A stretch of 64,000 bases of DNA from Rubrivivax sp. (lineage in GTDB: Bacteria > Pseudomonadota > Gammaproteobacteria > Burkholderiales > Burkholderiaceae_C), in contig JADYZZ010000026.1 of assembly GCA_020852865.1 (NCBI GenBank), positions 62,001-126,000 on the forward strand. Direction: 5' to 3'. Shown piece by piece: positions 26,490 to 39,660 of the stretch. Within the stretch, counting starts at the first letter, position 1; every line of letters begins with the position of its first letter. Below the pieces are notes generated by a model. It was not told where the DNA came from. It ran no database searches and worked only from the letters and a program-made list of their open reading frames with translations. A program made the translations under genes and the position numbers.

Positions 26490-27050
26490 CTACTTCTTCG
26501 CGGCCGAGGCGGCCTTGGCCGCAGCCTTGGCTTCCTGTTCCTTCTTCTTCGCTTCGGCCTTCTCGGCCTTTTCCTTCTTCGCGGCCTCGGCCTTCTCGGC
26601 CTTCTCCTTCCTGGCCGCTTCCTTGGCCGCCTTCGCATCGGCCTTCGCATCCGCCTTCGCTTCGACCTTGGCGGGCTCGGTCCTGGCCGCCGGCGCGGCT
26701 GCCGTCGCCGCCGTTGCCGCCGTTGCCGGCTTGGCCGCAGGCGCCGGCGTCGCGGCCGGCTTGGCCGCGGCCTTGGCCGGCAGGCCCTTGAACGCGGCCC
26801 CGTTGACCGTCAGGCCGGCCTCGGAGAACTTGGCGGCGTTGTGCTCGCCGACGCCCTTGACGCGCTCGATGAAATCGGACCAGTCCTTGAAGGCGCCGGC
26901 CTTGCGTGCCTCGACGATATGCCCCGCGATGGCCGGGCCGATGCCCTTGATGCCGTCCAGATCGGTCTGCGAGGCGGTGTTGGCGTCGACGGCGGCGAAC
27001 ACCGACATCGCGACGAAGGCCAGCAAGGCCGCAAGGATCCGCTTGAACAT
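26490..27050 (-). CDS. ComEA-like helix-hairpin-helix protein with a Lys/Ala-rich tail
   Basis: A 186-residue exported protein. The signal peptide is [20 protein letters not shown] ComEA-type (HhH)2 DNA-binding domain spans about residues 20-85: [22 protein letters not shown] and [16 protein letters not shown]. The next ~95 residues are a low-complexity tail: first Pro/Ala/Thr/Lys-rich, then a charged Lys/Glu/Ala coiled coil ([20 protein letters not shown]). ComEA binds incoming DNA in the periplasm during natural transformation. Typical betaproteobacterial ComEA proteins end soon after the HhH domain, so the histone H1-like tail is unusual. Confidence 0.88.
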   Translation of the reverse strand: MFKRILAALLAFVAMSVFAAVDANTASQTDLDGIKGIGPAIAGHIVEARKAGAFKDWSDFIERVKGVGEHNAAKFSEAGLTVNGAAFKGLPAKAAAKPAATPAPAAKPATAATAATAAAPAARTEPAKVEAKADAKADAKAAKEAARKEKAEKAEAAKKEKAEKAEAKKKEQEAKAAAKAASAAKK

Positions 27051-27163
27051 GTCTGCTCCTGGGTTGCACGGGCACCCGCCCGCGAGGCTTGGGCGCCCGG
27101 CGGGCGCGTGCCGACAACGCCCCGGCCCACGCCGGCGTTGACCGCGCGGGCAGCCGCGGCGCG

Positions 27164-29485
<2,322 letters not shown>

Positions 29486-29577
29486 GCGGCGCCCATTGTC
29501 GTGCGGCGCGCTTGCCCCTGCCGCCGCCTCCGGGCGGCCGCCCGTGCGACGATCGCGCAACCAGCGGGAGACGAGCG

Positions 29578-29982
29578 ATGAGCGACAAGCCCGGACGCAG
29601 CGAAGGCGAATGGCAGACCTGCCTCAGCCCCGAGCAATACGCGGTGCTGCGCCGCGCAGGCACCGAGCGTGCGTGGACCAGTCCGTTGTACGAGGAGCAG
29701 CGCAAGGGCACCTACCTGTGCGCGGCCTGCGGCGCGCCGCTGTTCACGAGCGCCATGAAGTTCGACAGCGGCACGGGCTGGCCGAGCTTCTTCGCGACGC
29801 TGCCCGGCGCCTTCGCGACGCAGACCGACCGGCGCCACGCGATGATGCGCACCGAGTACCACTGCGCGCGCTGCGGCAGCCATCACGGTCATGTGTTCGA
29901 CGACGGTCCGCAGCCCAGCGGCCAGCGCTGGTGCAACAACGGCGTGGCGCTGCGGTTCGTCCCCGAAGGCGAGGTCGGCTGA
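29578..29982 (+). CDS. msrB: Peptide-methionine (R)-S-oxide reductase
   Basis: A 134-residue MsrB that reduces methionine-R-sulfoxide in proteins. Structural zinc cysteines are CAAC and [16 protein letters not shown] and the catalytic Cys in [15 protein letters not shown] are all present. ATG 29578 follows a GGGAGACGAG ribosome-binding stretch. It is divergent from the YgiQ gene, with 92 nt between starts. Length is normal for a single-domain MsrB. Confidence 0.95.
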   Translation: MSDKPGRSEGEWQTCLSPEQYAVLRRAGTERAWTSPLYEEQRKGTYLCAACGAPLFTSAMKFDSGTGWPSFFATLPGAFATQTDRRHAMMRTEYHCARCGSHHGHVFDDGPQPSGQRWCNNGVALRFVPEGEVG

Positions 29983-30131
29983 ACCGCGCGGCTCGCGCGC
30001 GCAGCGCCGACACGGCCGGGGCCTTGGGCACCCCGCCACGCAGCGACACGGCGTCACGCCGCGGCCGACGACCGGTGGCGCGCCGGCACCGCCGGGCTCA
30101 AGCCCCGGACCGAGGTGCCGATAGCGGTCGG

Positions 30132-30590
30132 ATGGACGAAAGCCTGCTCCCGATCGGCATCGCCCTCGCCGGCCTCGCCGTCGTCGCAGCCGCTGCCGCG
30201 CTCGCCTGGGGGCAGCGCCAGCGTGCGCTCGAGACCCTGCGCCACCTGGCCCGGTCCGAGCAGTCGCGCTTCGAGGCCGAACGGCATGTCGAAGCGATGG
30301 AGACGCGCATCGCCGGGATGTACGCAGCGCTGCGCGCGCGCCGCATGGCCGCTGCCGTGCCGCACGCCGATGCGCCGCAGCGCGCAGGCGGCGACGGCGC
30401 CGAGCGACGCGCCGCACTCGGCCAGGCGCTCGGCCGCATGAGCCGCGGCCCCGGCGCGGCCGAGGACTCGTCGTGGATCGACACCGAGCCGATCGTCACC
30501 AAGACGATCGTGCCGGCGTTCGCCGAGACGATGCCGTTCGATCTCGAGCTCGAGCTGGCTTCGGCGCCCGGCCCCGGCCGCACCGTCTGA
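30132..30590 (+). CDS. Hypothetical single-pass membrane protein
   Basis: A 152-residue protein with one N-terminal membrane helix (PIGIALAGLAVVAAAAALAW), a charged helical middle (LARSEQSRFEAERHVEAMETRIAGMYAAL) and a hydrophilic C-terminus (WIDTEPIVTKTIVPAFAETM). I do not recognise a family. The anchored coiled-coil-like layout suggests a scaffold or sensor-adaptor, but that is only a guess. It stands alone, 149 nt after msrB, and converges with the ABC transporter gene. Confidence 0.6.
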   Translation: MDESLLPIGIALAGLAVVAAAAALAWGQRQRALETLRHLARSEQSRFEAERHVEAMETRIAGMYAALRARRMAAAVPHADAPQRAGGDGAERRAALGQALGRMSRGPGAAEDSSWIDTEPIVTKTIVPAFAETMPFDLELELASAPGPGRTV

Positions 30591-30602
30591 AGGCGAGCTG
30601 GC

Positions 30603-30621
30603 GCTTGCGCCGGACGCAAGC
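30603..30621. terminator. Hairpin between convergent genes
   Basis: GCTTGCG, a 5-nt loop CCGGA, then CGCAAGC form a 7-bp perfect stem. It lies 12 nt after the hypothetical gene's stop and 12 nt from the ABC transporter's stop. There is no T-run; a bidirectional terminator role is plausible. Confidence 0.45.
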
Positions 30622-30633
30622 CGGCGCCTCGGG

Positions 30634-32526
<1,893 letters not shown>

Positions 32527-32768
32527 GGGCGTTGTCTCCCGTGCGATCCATTATCGATGCGCCCGCGCCGCCCGTGCTCTTCGGGCGCGCCGAAGCGGCC
32601 GGGTCGAGCCCGCGCGCACGGCACGGCGCTGGACCGTTCGGCTTCGGTGACGGCGCTGTAGCGCCTGCGCGGCCGGCGCGTGGAAGAAGGCAGCCGGCCG
32701 GTTGCGCCGGACCTTGTACCAGGCGTGTCGAGCGCGCCGGGCGCCCTGAGCACCCCCCAAAACGGCAA

Positions 32769-32797
32769 CCCCTCCGCGCCGTTGCCGGCGGGAGGGG
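32769..32797 (-). terminator. Strong GC hairpin downstream of ubiD
   Basis: CCCCTCC-G-CGCC, loop GTTGCC, then GGCG-GGAGGGG form an 11-bp stem with one bulged base. It is about 200 nt past the ubiD stop. No T-run follows on the minus strand, so intrinsic termination is uncertain. Confidence 0.4.
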
Positions 32798-32878
32798 CGG
32801 GCGGCTCACGCCGCCTTCGGGGCTCCGGAGGTAGGAAGTCCGGGGCTCCTGACGCGCTTGGTTTGCGCCGTCGGTAAA

Positions 32879-32894
32879 TGCCTGCGAGCAGGCA
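32879..32894. promoter_or_regulatory. Perfect inverted repeat upstream of the ABC transporter gene
   Basis: TGCCTGC-GA-GCAGGCA, seven bases each side of a 2-nt centre. It is about 350 nt upstream of the ABC transporter start and about 100 nt past the ubiD stop. It could be an operator or a small hairpin; I do not recognise a matching regulator. Confidence 0.3.
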
Positions 32895-32996
32895 AGCCGA
32901 GAGTACGGCACGCACCGTGCGCGTGCAAGGGCAGGCCGCGCGACCGACTCGGCTATCGCGCCGCACGCGGGCAGCGCGGACTAAACTGCAGGGTTG

Positions 32997-34544
32997 CTAC
33001 TGCAGCGCGTCCAGCAGGCCCTCGACACGCGCCTGCACGGTCGGATCCATGACGATCGGCCGGCCCCATTCGCGCGTCGTCTCGCCCGGCCACTTGTTGG
33101 TGGCGTCCAGCCCCATCTTGCCGCCCAGGCCGCTCACCGGTGAGGCGAAGTCCAGATAGTCGATCGGCGTGTCGGGCACAAGCAGCGTATCGCGCACCGG
33201 GTCCATGCGGGTGGTGATCGCCCAGATCACCTCCTTCCAGTCGCGGATCGTCACGTCGTCGTCGGTGACGACGATGAACTTCGTGTACATGAACTGGCGC
33301 AGGAAGCTCCACACGCCGAACATCACGCGCTTGGCGTGGCCTGGGTAGCTCTTGCGCATGCTGAGCACGGCGAGCCGGTAGCTGCAGCCCTCCGGCGGCA
33401 GATAGAAGTCGACGATCTCCGGAAACTGCTTGCGCAGGATCGGCACGAAGACCTCGTTGAGCGCCACCCCCAGCACCGCCGGTTCGTCCGGCGGCTTGCC
33501 GGTGTAGGTACTGTGGTAGATCGGGTCGCGGCGGTGGCTGAGGCGGTCGATGCGCAGAACAGGGAACCAGTCCTGCTCGTTGTAGTAGCCCGTGTGGTCG
33601 CCGAACGGGCCCTCGAGCGCATGCAGGTAGCCGCCTTGCTCGCGCAGGCGCACGCCAGACTCGCTCGCGCCGGCGAAACCGGGCGGCGCCGCGGGAACAT
33701 GCCCCTCGAGCACGATCTCGGCGCTGGCGGGCACCTGCAGGCGGCGTTCGCCTTCGCCGACCCGCGTGTCCACGAGTTCGGTGCGGCTGCCGCGCAGCAG
33801 GCCGGCGAACTGGTACTCCGACAGCGAGTCGGGCACCGGCGTCACCGCTCCCAGCATGGTCGCCGGGTCGGCGCCGAGCGCTACGGCAACCGGGAACGGT
33901 CGGCCCGGGTTGGCCCGGGCGAACTCGCGGAAGTCGAGCGCCCCGCCGCGCTGCGCCAGCCAACGCACGATGACCTCGCGCCGGCCGATCACCTGCTGGC
34001 GATAGATGCCCAGGTTCTGGCGCAGCCGGGGCGCTGTCACGCCCTGCGGTCCCCGGGTGACCACCAACCCCCAGGTGATCAGCGGGCCGGCATCGCCCGG
34101 CCAGCAGGTCTGGATCGGCAACTGCCCGAGATCGACTGCGTCGCCCTCATGCACGACCTCGCCGCAGGGCGCTTCGCGCAGCACCGCCGGCCTCATGTCC
34201 CACAGCGCCCTGGCCATCTGCCACAGACGTCCTGCGTCCTTGCGTCCGCGCAGCGGATCGGGTTCCTTCAGCGCCGCCAGCAGCTCACCGATCTCGCGCA
34301 ACTCGTCGGCCGAGCCGGCACCCATGCCCAAGGCCACTCGTTTAGGGGTGCCGAACAAATTGATCAGGCAAGGAATCCGGTGCCCGACCGGTTCGGTGCA
34401 CAGCAGCGCCGGCCCGCCGGAACGCAGCAACTTGTCGCCGATAGCCGTCAGTTCGAGGCGCGGCGAGATTGGTTTGGCGAGTTTTCGAAGCTCGCCGACA
34501 CCCTCGAGCTGACCCAGGAAGCCCCTGAGGTCTGTGTACTTCAT
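32997..34544 (-). CDS. ubiD: UbiD family 3-polyprenyl-4-hydroxybenzoate decarboxylase
   Basis: A 515-residue UbiD enzyme of ubiquinone synthesis, which uses prenylated FMN made by UbiX. The N-terminus [22 protein letters not shown] is standard. Further family segments are [40 protein letters not shown] (including the catalytic-region Glu-Gly-Pro-Phe-Gly-Asp) and VDPE-equivalent [11 protein letters not shown]. The C-terminus ends [14 protein letters not shown]. Length is normal. It is divergent from the lytic transglycosylase gene across an AT-rich island at 34545-34620. Confidence 0.94.
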   Translation of the reverse strand: MKYTDLRGFLGQLEGVGELRKLAKPISPRLELTAIGDKLLRSGGPALLCTEPVGHRIPCLINLFGTPKRVALGMGAGSADELREIGELLAALKEPDPLRGRKDAGRLWQMARALWDMRPAVLREAPCGEVVHEGDAVDLGQLPIQTCWPGDAGPLITWGLVVTRGPQGVTAPRLRQNLGIYRQQVIGRREVIVRWLAQRGGALDFREFARANPGRPFPVAVALGADPATMLGAVTPVPDSLSEYQFAGLLRGSRTELVDTRVGEGERRLQVPASAEIVLEGHVPAAPPGFAGASESGVRLREQGGYLHALEGPFGDHTGYYNEQDWFPVLRIDRLSHRRDPIYHSTYTGKPPDEPAVLGVALNEVFVPILRKQFPEIVDFYLPPEGCSYRLAVLSMRKSYPGHAKRVMFGVWSFLRQFMYTKFIVVTDDDVTIRDWKEVIWAITTRMDPVRDTLLVPDTPIDYLDFASPVSGLGGKMGLDATNKWPGETTREWGRPIVMDPTVQARVEGLLDALQ

Positions 34545-34577
34545 TCCAATTTTGAATTAAGAGCGAGTTTCAAATTC

Positions 34578-34606
34578 TTGACCGCGTATTTGACGGTTCC
34601 TAGAAT
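34578..34606 (+). promoter_or_regulatory. Sigma-70-like promoter of the lytic transglycosylase gene
   Basis: TTGACC at 34578-34583 and TAGAAT at 34601-34606, separated by 17 nt, match the consensus closely. They lie inside a conspicuously AT-rich stretch. The expected transcription start is near 34613, giving a leader of about 160 nt before ATG 34776. Confidence 0.7.
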
Positions 34607-34775
34607 CGCCCGAAACCTGAGACATCAGGGTAAACCCGCCCTACCTGGGTTCGCAGGCGTTCAGCGCCAGCGGCGAGAGCAGCGGCCGAGACGGCCGGCG
34701 CAGCGCGAGGGCGATTATGGTCGCGCGGTCATCCGGCCCCTTGGCTTCGATCCGCGCGACAAGGAGTGAGCCAGG

Positions 34776-35654
34776 ATGCGAGCCAATGAATGGCTGTGCC
34801 GTGCGTGGCAGGGCACAGCCCGGTCGCTGGGGGTTTTCGTCCGCGACGTCGGGCACGGGATGCTGGAAGTCAGCCACAACACCCTGGCCCTGGTGGGGCT
34901 GGCGGCCGTGGTGACGCTGGCATTCGGCTTCGGCCGTGCCGACTTGCGCCAGCAGTTCGAGAGCGTCACCCTCGAATACCTGCAGCAGCGCCACGAGCAG
35001 CGCGAACTGGCCGCCGGCAACCTGCTGCCGTCCCTGTCGGAGCCGGAGGCGGTGACGCGCGCGACCGCGGCCGACCCGCGCTCGCTGCCGCGCGAACAGG
35101 CCGCCGTGGCCAACTGGATCGCACGCCGCTACAAGGTGGCGCCCGAGCCGATCGGCGCCTTGGTGCAGGAGGCGTGGATGATCGGCCGGCGCGCCGGCAT
35201 CGACCCGACCCTGATCCTCGCGATCATGGCCATCGAGTCGAGCTTCAACCCGTTCGCGCAAAGCCCGGTCGGCGCGCAGGGCCTGATGCAGGTGATGACG
35301 CGCGTGCACGACGACAAGTACGTGGCCTTCGGCGGCACCCACGCGGCCTTCGATCCGATCAGCAACCTGCGCGTGGGCGTGCAGGTCCTCAAGGAGTGCA
35401 TCGCGCGCGCCGGCAGCCTGCAAGAGGGTCTGCGCCAGTACGTCGGCGCGGCGCTGATGGAAAGCGACGGCGGCTATGTCGGGCGCGTGCTGGCCGAACA
35501 GTCGTTGCTGCGCCATGTGGCCGACGGCAAGAAGGTGCCCGCCGGCACGACCCGGCCCGCTGCACCGAGCGCGCCGCAGCGATCCGCCGACGGACCCGCC
35601 GGCGCGCCCGCGCCGGCCGACGAGGCGCCCGGCGCCGTGGCGATGCTGCGCTGA
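34776..35654 (+). CDS. Lytic transglycosylase, SLT domain, membrane-anchored
   Basis: A 292-residue murein hydrolase. An N-terminal cytoplasmic stretch leads to a membrane helix (NTLALVGLAAVVTLAFGFG, residues ~35-53). The SLT domain follows, with the catalytic Glu in ILAIMAIESSFNPFAQ, then GAQGLMQVM and NLRVGVQVLKECI. The C-terminal ~40 residues are Pro/Ala-rich. It cleaves the MurNAc-GlcNAc bond to form 1,6-anhydro ends, on the periplasmic side of the inner membrane. It has its own promoter. Confidence 0.9.
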   Translation: MRANEWLCRAWQGTARSLGVFVRDVGHGMLEVSHNTLALVGLAAVVTLAFGFGRADLRQQFESVTLEYLQQRHEQRELAAGNLLPSLSEPEAVTRATAADPRSLPREQAAVANWIARRYKVAPEPIGALVQEAWMIGRRAGIDPTLILAIMAIESSFNPFAQSPVGAQGLMQVMTRVHDDKYVAFGGTHAAFDPISNLRVGVQVLKECIARAGSLQEGLRQYVGAALMESDGGYVGRVLAEQSLLRHVADGKKVPAGTTRPAAPSAPQRSADGPAGAPAPADEAPGAVAMLR

Positions 35655-35696
35655 TGCCCTGGCACGGCGGCCGAAGTGCCGCCGGTGGGGCCGTGA

Positions 35697-35724
35697 TTGG
35701 GCCGTGAACTCCGCACGCTACACT
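35697..35724 (+). promoter_or_regulatory. Putative promoter of glyA
   Basis: TTGGGC at 35697-35702 and TACACT at 35719-35724 with 16-nt spacing. If used, transcription would begin near 35731, leaving a leader of about 220 nt before the glyA ATG. Confidence 0.5.
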
Positions 35725-35730
35725 GAGAGC

Positions 35731-35953
35731 CGGCACAAGCGGCGATAGAAGAGCGGAGATGGGGCAGGCAGCGCCGCGGCCCTGCGCCGCCGGCCGACCC
35801 CGAGTCGGGGCGGCCACCGGAAAGCACGCATCGCAGCAGCCTCCCGGTCGCGCGCGCTTCGGGCCGTTCACCCGGCGCAGGCTTCGCGCCGGCCGCTGCG
35901 CCCAGCGTCGGGGCCCTCCACCGCGAAGCGCCGAAGAGCCAGAGAGGACCGCC
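35731..35953 (+). other. Structured leader upstream of glyA
   Basis: This GC-rich leader contains at least two strong hairpins. One, at 35792-35815, is GGCCG(A)CCCC-GAGT-GGGGCGGCC with one bulged A. The other, at 35872-35892, is CCGGCGC with a 7-nt loop and GCGCCGG. I could not match it by eye to the glycine, THF or ZTP riboswitch consensus. It may be a cis-acting RNA or only GC-rich leader; AGAGAGGACC near the ATG is the likely ribosome-binding site. Confidence 0.4.
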
Positions 35954-37204
35954 ATGTTCGACCGCACCCAATCCACGATCGCCCGCGTCGACCCCGAAGT
36001 CTGGGCCGCGATCGAGGCCGAGAACCGCCGCCAGGAAGAGCACATCGAGCTGATCGCCAGCGAGAACTACACCTCGCCGGCGGTGATGGCCGCGCAAGGC
36101 TGCCAGATGACGAACAAGTACGCCGAGGGCTACCCGGGCCGGCGCTATTACGGCGGCTGCGAATACGTCGACGTCGTCGAGACCTTGGCCATCGAGCGGC
36201 TGAAGAAGCTCTACGGCGCGGCCTTCGCCAACGTGCAGGCCAATTCGGGCAGCCAGGCCAACCAGTCGGTGCTGTTCGCGCTGCTGCAGCCCGGCGACAC
36301 CATCATGGGCATGAGCCTGGCCGAGGGCGGACACCTCACGCACGGCATGGCGCTCAACATGAGCGGCAAGTGGTTCAAGGTCGTCAGCTACGGCCTCGAC
36401 GCGGCCGAGGCCATCGACTACGAGGCGATGGAGCGGCTGGCGCACGAGCATCGCCCCAGGCTCATCATCGCCGGCGCCAGCGCCTACAGCCTGCGCATCG
36501 ACTTCGAGCGCTTCGCCCGGGTGGCCAAGGCGGTCGGCGCCTACCTCATGGTCGACATGGCGCATTACGCCGGGCTCATTGCCGCCGGCGTCTACCCCAA
36601 CCCGGTGCCGCATGCCGACGTCGTGACGAGCACGACGCACAAGAGCCTGCGCGGGCCGCGCGGCGGCATCGTCGTCACCAACCACGAGGAGATCGCCAAG
36701 AAGATCAACAGCGCGATCTTCCCCGGCATCCAGGGCGGGCCGCTGATGCACGTCATCGCCGCCAAGGCGGTGGCCTTCCAGGAGGCGCTGCAGCCCGCGT
36801 TCAAGCTCTACCAGCAGCAGGTGGCCGACAACGCGCGCGTGCTGGCCGAGACGCTGGCCGCGCGCGGCCTGCGCATCGTCAGCGGCCGCACCGAGAGCCA
36901 CCTCATGCTGGTCGACCTGCGCCCCAAGGGCCTCACCGGCAAGGAAGCCGAGGCCATCCTCGGCCAGGCGCACATGACCTGCAACAAGAACGGCATCCCG
37001 AACGATCCGCAAAAGCCCATGGTCACGAGCGGCATCCGCCTGGGCACGCCGGCGATGACGACGCGCGGCTTCGGCATCGAGCAGGCACGCCGGACGGCGC
37101 ACCTGATCGCCGACGTGCTGGACGAGCCGCACAGCGCCGGGCGCATCGCCGCCGTGCGCGCCGAGGTCGCCGCGCTGACGAGCGCGTTCCCCGTCTACCG
37201 CTGA
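35954..37204 (+). CDS. glyA: Serine hydroxymethyltransferase
   Basis: A 416-residue PLP enzyme that interconverts serine and glycine with tetrahydrofolate. [40 protein letters not shown] and the PLP Lys in [14 protein letters not shown] are all canonical, as is [15 protein letters not shown] near the C-terminus. ATG 35954 follows AGAGGACCGCC; the open frame extends upstream to 35759 but that sequence is not family-like. nrdR follows after 19 nt, a conserved betaproteobacterial pairing. Confidence 0.97.
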   Translation: MFDRTQSTIARVDPEVWAAIEAENRRQEEHIELIASENYTSPAVMAAQGCQMTNKYAEGYPGRRYYGGCEYVDVVETLAIERLKKLYGAAFANVQANSGSQANQSVLFALLQPGDTIMGMSLAEGGHLTHGMALNMSGKWFKVVSYGLDAAEAIDYEAMERLAHEHRPRLIIAGASAYSLRIDFERFARVAKAVGAYLMVDMAHYAGLIAAGVYPNPVPHADVVTSTTHKSLRGPRGGIVVTNHEEIAKKINSAIFPGIQGGPLMHVIAAKAVAFQEALQPAFKLYQQQVADNARVLAETLAARGLRIVSGRTESHLMLVDLRPKGLTGKEAEAILGQAHMTCNKNGIPNDPQKPMVTSGIRLGTPAMTTRGFGIEQARRTAHLIADVLDEPHSAGRIAAVRAEVAALTSAFPVYR

Positions 37205-37223
37205 ACCCCCGGCCCCCCGCAGC

Positions 37224-37667
37224 ATGCGCTGCCCCTACTGCGGCCACGACGAGACCCAGGTCGTCGAGACGCGCGAGTCCGACGAGGGCGATGTCGTGCG
37301 CCGGCGCCGGCGCTGCACGCATTGCGAGAAGCGCTTCACCACCTACGAACGCGGCGAGATCGCGCTGCCGGCGGTGGTCAAGAAGGACGGCTCGCGCGTC
37401 GAGTTCGACCCGGCGAAGCTGCGCGCTTCGATGATGCTCGCGCTGCGCAAGCGGCCGGTGAGCACCGAGCAGGTGGACGCCGCGCTCGAGCGCATTCAGG
37501 ACAAGCTGCTCGCCGGCGCGGCGCGCGAGGTGGCCAGTGCCCGCCTCGGTGAGCTCGTGATGCGCGAGCTCAAACGCATCGACAAGGTGGCGTACGTGCG
37601 CTTCGCTTCGGTGTATCGCGAATTCGAGGACGTCGACGCCTTCCGGCAGCTGATCCGCGACATCTGA
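37224..37667 (+). CDS. nrdR: Transcriptional repressor NrdR
   Basis: A 147-residue repressor of ribonucleotide reductase genes. A zinc ribbon ([17 protein letters not shown] and [13 protein letters not shown]) is followed by an ATP-cone domain ([29 protein letters not shown]). It senses dATP/ATP and binds NrdR boxes. Normal length. Probably cotranscribed with glyA. Confidence 0.97.
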   Translation: MRCPYCGHDETQVVETRESDEGDVVRRRRRCTHCEKRFTTYERGEIALPAVVKKDGSRVEFDPAKLRASMMLALRKRPVSTEQVDAALERIQDKLLAGAAREVASARLGELVMRELKRIDKVAYVRFASVYREFEDVDAFRQLIRDI

Positions 37668-37703
37668 GCCGTCGCGCCGTGCGCGGCGCCGCCCCTCCTG
37701 CTG

Positions 37704-37717
37704 CCCCCGAGCGGGGG
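37704..37717 (+). terminator. Short GC hairpin after nrdR
   Basis: CCCCCG-AG-CGGGGG, a 6-bp perfect stem, 37 nt past the nrdR stop and upstream of the pilin operon. The sequence continues GATACCTACACC without a T-run, so termination is only suggested by position. Confidence 0.4.
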
Positions 37718-37827
37718 ATACCTACACCCCACCCCTCGGAGCCCCCGACTGCACCCACCTGCCGGGGTCGCGCCGGGCGGCGCGTCTTCCTACATTGGGC
37801 GCCATGCCACACCGCATGGAGCCCGAA

Positions 37828-38370
37828 ATGAAGCGCATCCCCGTGCCCCGCCGCCGCGCCGCCGGCTTCAGCCTCACCGAATCGATGGTCGCCCTGGCGG
37901 TGAGCCTGGTCGCGCTCGGAAGCGCCGTCCCCGGCTTCGAGACCGCGCGTGAGCGGCGCCATCTCGAAGGCGTGGCGGCGCAGCTCGAGACCGATCTCCA
38001 ACTCGCGCGCAGCGAGGCCGTCGCGCTGAACCGCACGGTGCGCATCGCCTTCGACGCCGATGCCGCCGGTGCCTGCTACGTCGTGCATGCCGGCGGCGCG
38101 CAGCCATGCCGCTGCGGCGCCGCCGGCCCCGCGTGTGCTGCCGACGCGGCGGTGCTGCGCCACGTGCGCGTCGCCGCCGCGGGCGGCGTCACGCTGAGCG
38201 CCAACGTGCGTTCGCTGGTCTTCGCGCCGCTCGAGGGCACGGTGACGCCGACCGCGACGATGCGCATCGCCGGCCGTGACGGCCGCGAGATCCGGCAGAT
38301 CATCAACATCATGGGACGGGTGCGCAGTTGCTCGCCCGGTGCACGCGTCGGCGGCCTGCCTGCGTGCTGA
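37828..38370 (+). CDS. Type IV pilus minor pilin, GspH/FimT family
   Basis: A 180-residue prepilin. The leader MKRIPVPRRRAAG is cut before FSLTESMVALAVSLVALG, with Gly at -1, Phe at +1 and Glu at +5. LETDLQLARSEAVALNRTV is typical of the GspH/FimT domain. The mature part has four Cys near residues 90-110. ATG 37828 was chosen because GGAG lies 6 nt upstream and the leader length is normal; ATGs at 37804 and 37816 are in frame. First gene of a six-gene minor-pilin operon. Confidence 0.87.
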   Translation: MKRIPVPRRRAAGFSLTESMVALAVSLVALGSAVPGFETARERRHLEGVAAQLETDLQLARSEAVALNRTVRIAFDADAAGACYVVHAGGAQPCRCGAAGPACAADAAVLRHVRVAAAGGVTLSANVRSLVFAPLEGTVTPTATMRIAGRDGREIRQIINIMGRVRSCSPGARVGGLPAC

Positions 38371-38450
38371 AAGCGGCGCGCCGACGACCGGCAGACGAAA
38401 GCCGACAAGCGGCATGGCGGCGGCCGCGCCCGGCCGGAACAATCGGCGGC

Positions 38451-38951
38451 ATGGGGCTTGGTCATGATCGGCTGCCGCAGCGTGGTTTCACGCTGATCGA
38501 GATGATGATCGCGGTGGTCATCGTGGCCATCCTGGTCGCCATCGCGCTGCCGGTCTACCAGAATTCGATCCGCAAGAGCCGGCGCAGCGAGGCCTTCGCG
38601 GCCTTGTCCAACGTGCAGCAGATGCAGGAGCGGCACCGCAGTACGCAGCCGGTGTACGCCGCCTCGCTCACCGACGCGCGCAACGCCGTGCCGCCGGGGT
38701 TGGGCATGGCCGGCGTGCGCACCGCCAACGGTTACTACGATCTCGCTGTGGCGCTCGTCGGCGCCGGCGACCGCGGCTATGTGCTGAGCGCGACGGCCGT
38801 CGCCGGCACCTCGCAGGCCCAGGACGGCAGCTGCAAGGTGCTGGCCGTGCGCATGCAGGACGGCAACCTGCGCCAGGCAGGCGCGGCCGCTGCGGCCGGC
38901 GTCGACTGGGCGCTCGCCGACCCGGATCCGGCGCGTTGCTGGGCACGCTGA
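38451..38951 (+). CDS. pilE: PilE-like type IV minor pilin
   Basis: A 166-residue prepilin. The leader MGLGHDRLPQRG is followed by FTLIEMMIAVVIVAILVAIALP, a perfect class III signal. The C-terminal domain, starting SIRKSRRSEAFAALSNVQQMQERHR, matches the PilE minor pilins of Burkholderiales (COG4968). Two Cys (SCKVL and ARCWAR) can form the D-loop disulphide. It is 80 nt after the first pilin. Minor pilin rather than major subunit, judged from operon context. Confidence 0.87.
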   Translation: MGLGHDRLPQRGFTLIEMMIAVVIVAILVAIALPVYQNSIRKSRRSEAFAALSNVQQMQERHRSTQPVYAASLTDARNAVPPGLGMAGVRTANGYYDLAVALVGAGDRGYVLSATAVAGTSQAQDGSCKVLAVRMQDGNLRQAGAAAAAGVDWALADPDPARCWAR

Positions 38952-38969
38952 GACCGAGGGCCCGCGCCG

Positions 38970-39647
38970 ATGGAACCGCTGCTGCCGCCCCGCCGCCCGC
39001 TGCGCCGCGCCACCCAGGCGCTGACGCTGCTCGAGGTGATGATCGTCATCGCCGTCATCGGCGTGCTGATCGCGCTGGTGGCGCCCTCGATGCGCGAGAT
39101 GATCGGCATGCAGCGGCTGCGCGGCATCGCGGCGCAGGCCGTCACCGACGTGCAGTTCGCGCGCAGCGAGGCGCTGTCGCGCAATCAGTTCGTCGGGTTC
39201 TTGGTGCGCAACAACGCGGCCGAATCGATGAGCTGCTACACGCTGTTCGCGAGCAGCATCGACCCGCTCAACGCAAGCTCGCTCGACCCGTCCAAGTGCA
39301 ACTGCACGGCCAACCCGGGCAACGCCTGCATCGGCACGCAACGCGAGGTGCGCATCGTGCAGGTGCCGCGCAGTCAGGACATCCAGTTGCGCCTGCCGCG
39401 GTTCCAGGAGAAGTGGTTCGCCTACAACCCGGTGATCGGGGGCATCAGCATCGTCAGCTCCGGCGCGCCCATCGACCGCGACTTCTGCTTCGAGGTCACG
39501 CGACGGCCGCGCGGCCGCCTGCGTATCGACATCAGCCTCGCCGGTCGACCAACCGTGTGCTCACCGGATCAATCGGTGCCGGGGTTCGACCTGTGCCCGG
39601 CGCCGGACCCGGGCGTAAAGAACTGCCTCGGCATCCCGGCACCTTGA
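38970..39647 (+). CDS. FimT/GspH-type minor pilin with Ala at the cleavage site
   Basis: A 225-residue prepilin-like protein. A 17-residue leader ends RRATQA, followed by LTLLEVMIVIAVIGVLIALV. The residue before the cleavage site is Ala rather than the near-invariant Gly. The GspH domain is clear from AVTDVQFARSEALSRNQFVGF. Seven Cys lie in the mature part, including CNC and two near the C-terminus. Begins 18 nt after pilE and ends 13 nt before the PilW-like gene. Confidence 0.83.
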   Translation: MEPLLPPRRPLRRATQALTLLEVMIVIAVIGVLIALVAPSMREMIGMQRLRGIAAQAVTDVQFARSEALSRNQFVGFLVRNNAAESMSCYTLFASSIDPLNASSLDPSKCNCTANPGNACIGTQREVRIVQVPRSQDIQLRLPRFQEKWFAYNPVIGGISIVSSGAPIDRDFCFEVTRRPRGRLRIDISLAGRPTVCSPDQSVPGFDLCPAPDPGVKNCLGIPAP

Positions 39648-39660
39648 GCGGCAGCGTGAC

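Larger units (their letters stand above)
32527..32996 (-). other. 470-nt intergenic region between the ABC transporter and ubiD genes
   Basis: No coding frame here has family-like sequence. Two structures stand out: a strong hairpin at 32769-32797 and a perfect inverted repeat at 32879-32894. Both could act in termination downstream of ubiD or in control of the ABC transporter. The right end, around TAAACTGCAGGG at about 32981, is slightly less GC-rich. Confidence 0.5.

Noticed and set aside
32527-32996. Coding frames in the gap between the ABC transporter and ubiD genes
   Set aside because: Several frames are open, but their translations are Arg/Ala/Pro-rich shadows with no start context or family-like segments.
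35731-35953. Glycine or ZTP riboswitch ahead of glyA
   Set aside because: Individual words such as CGCCGAAG look suggestive, but the required conserved core and its pairing could not be assembled by eye.
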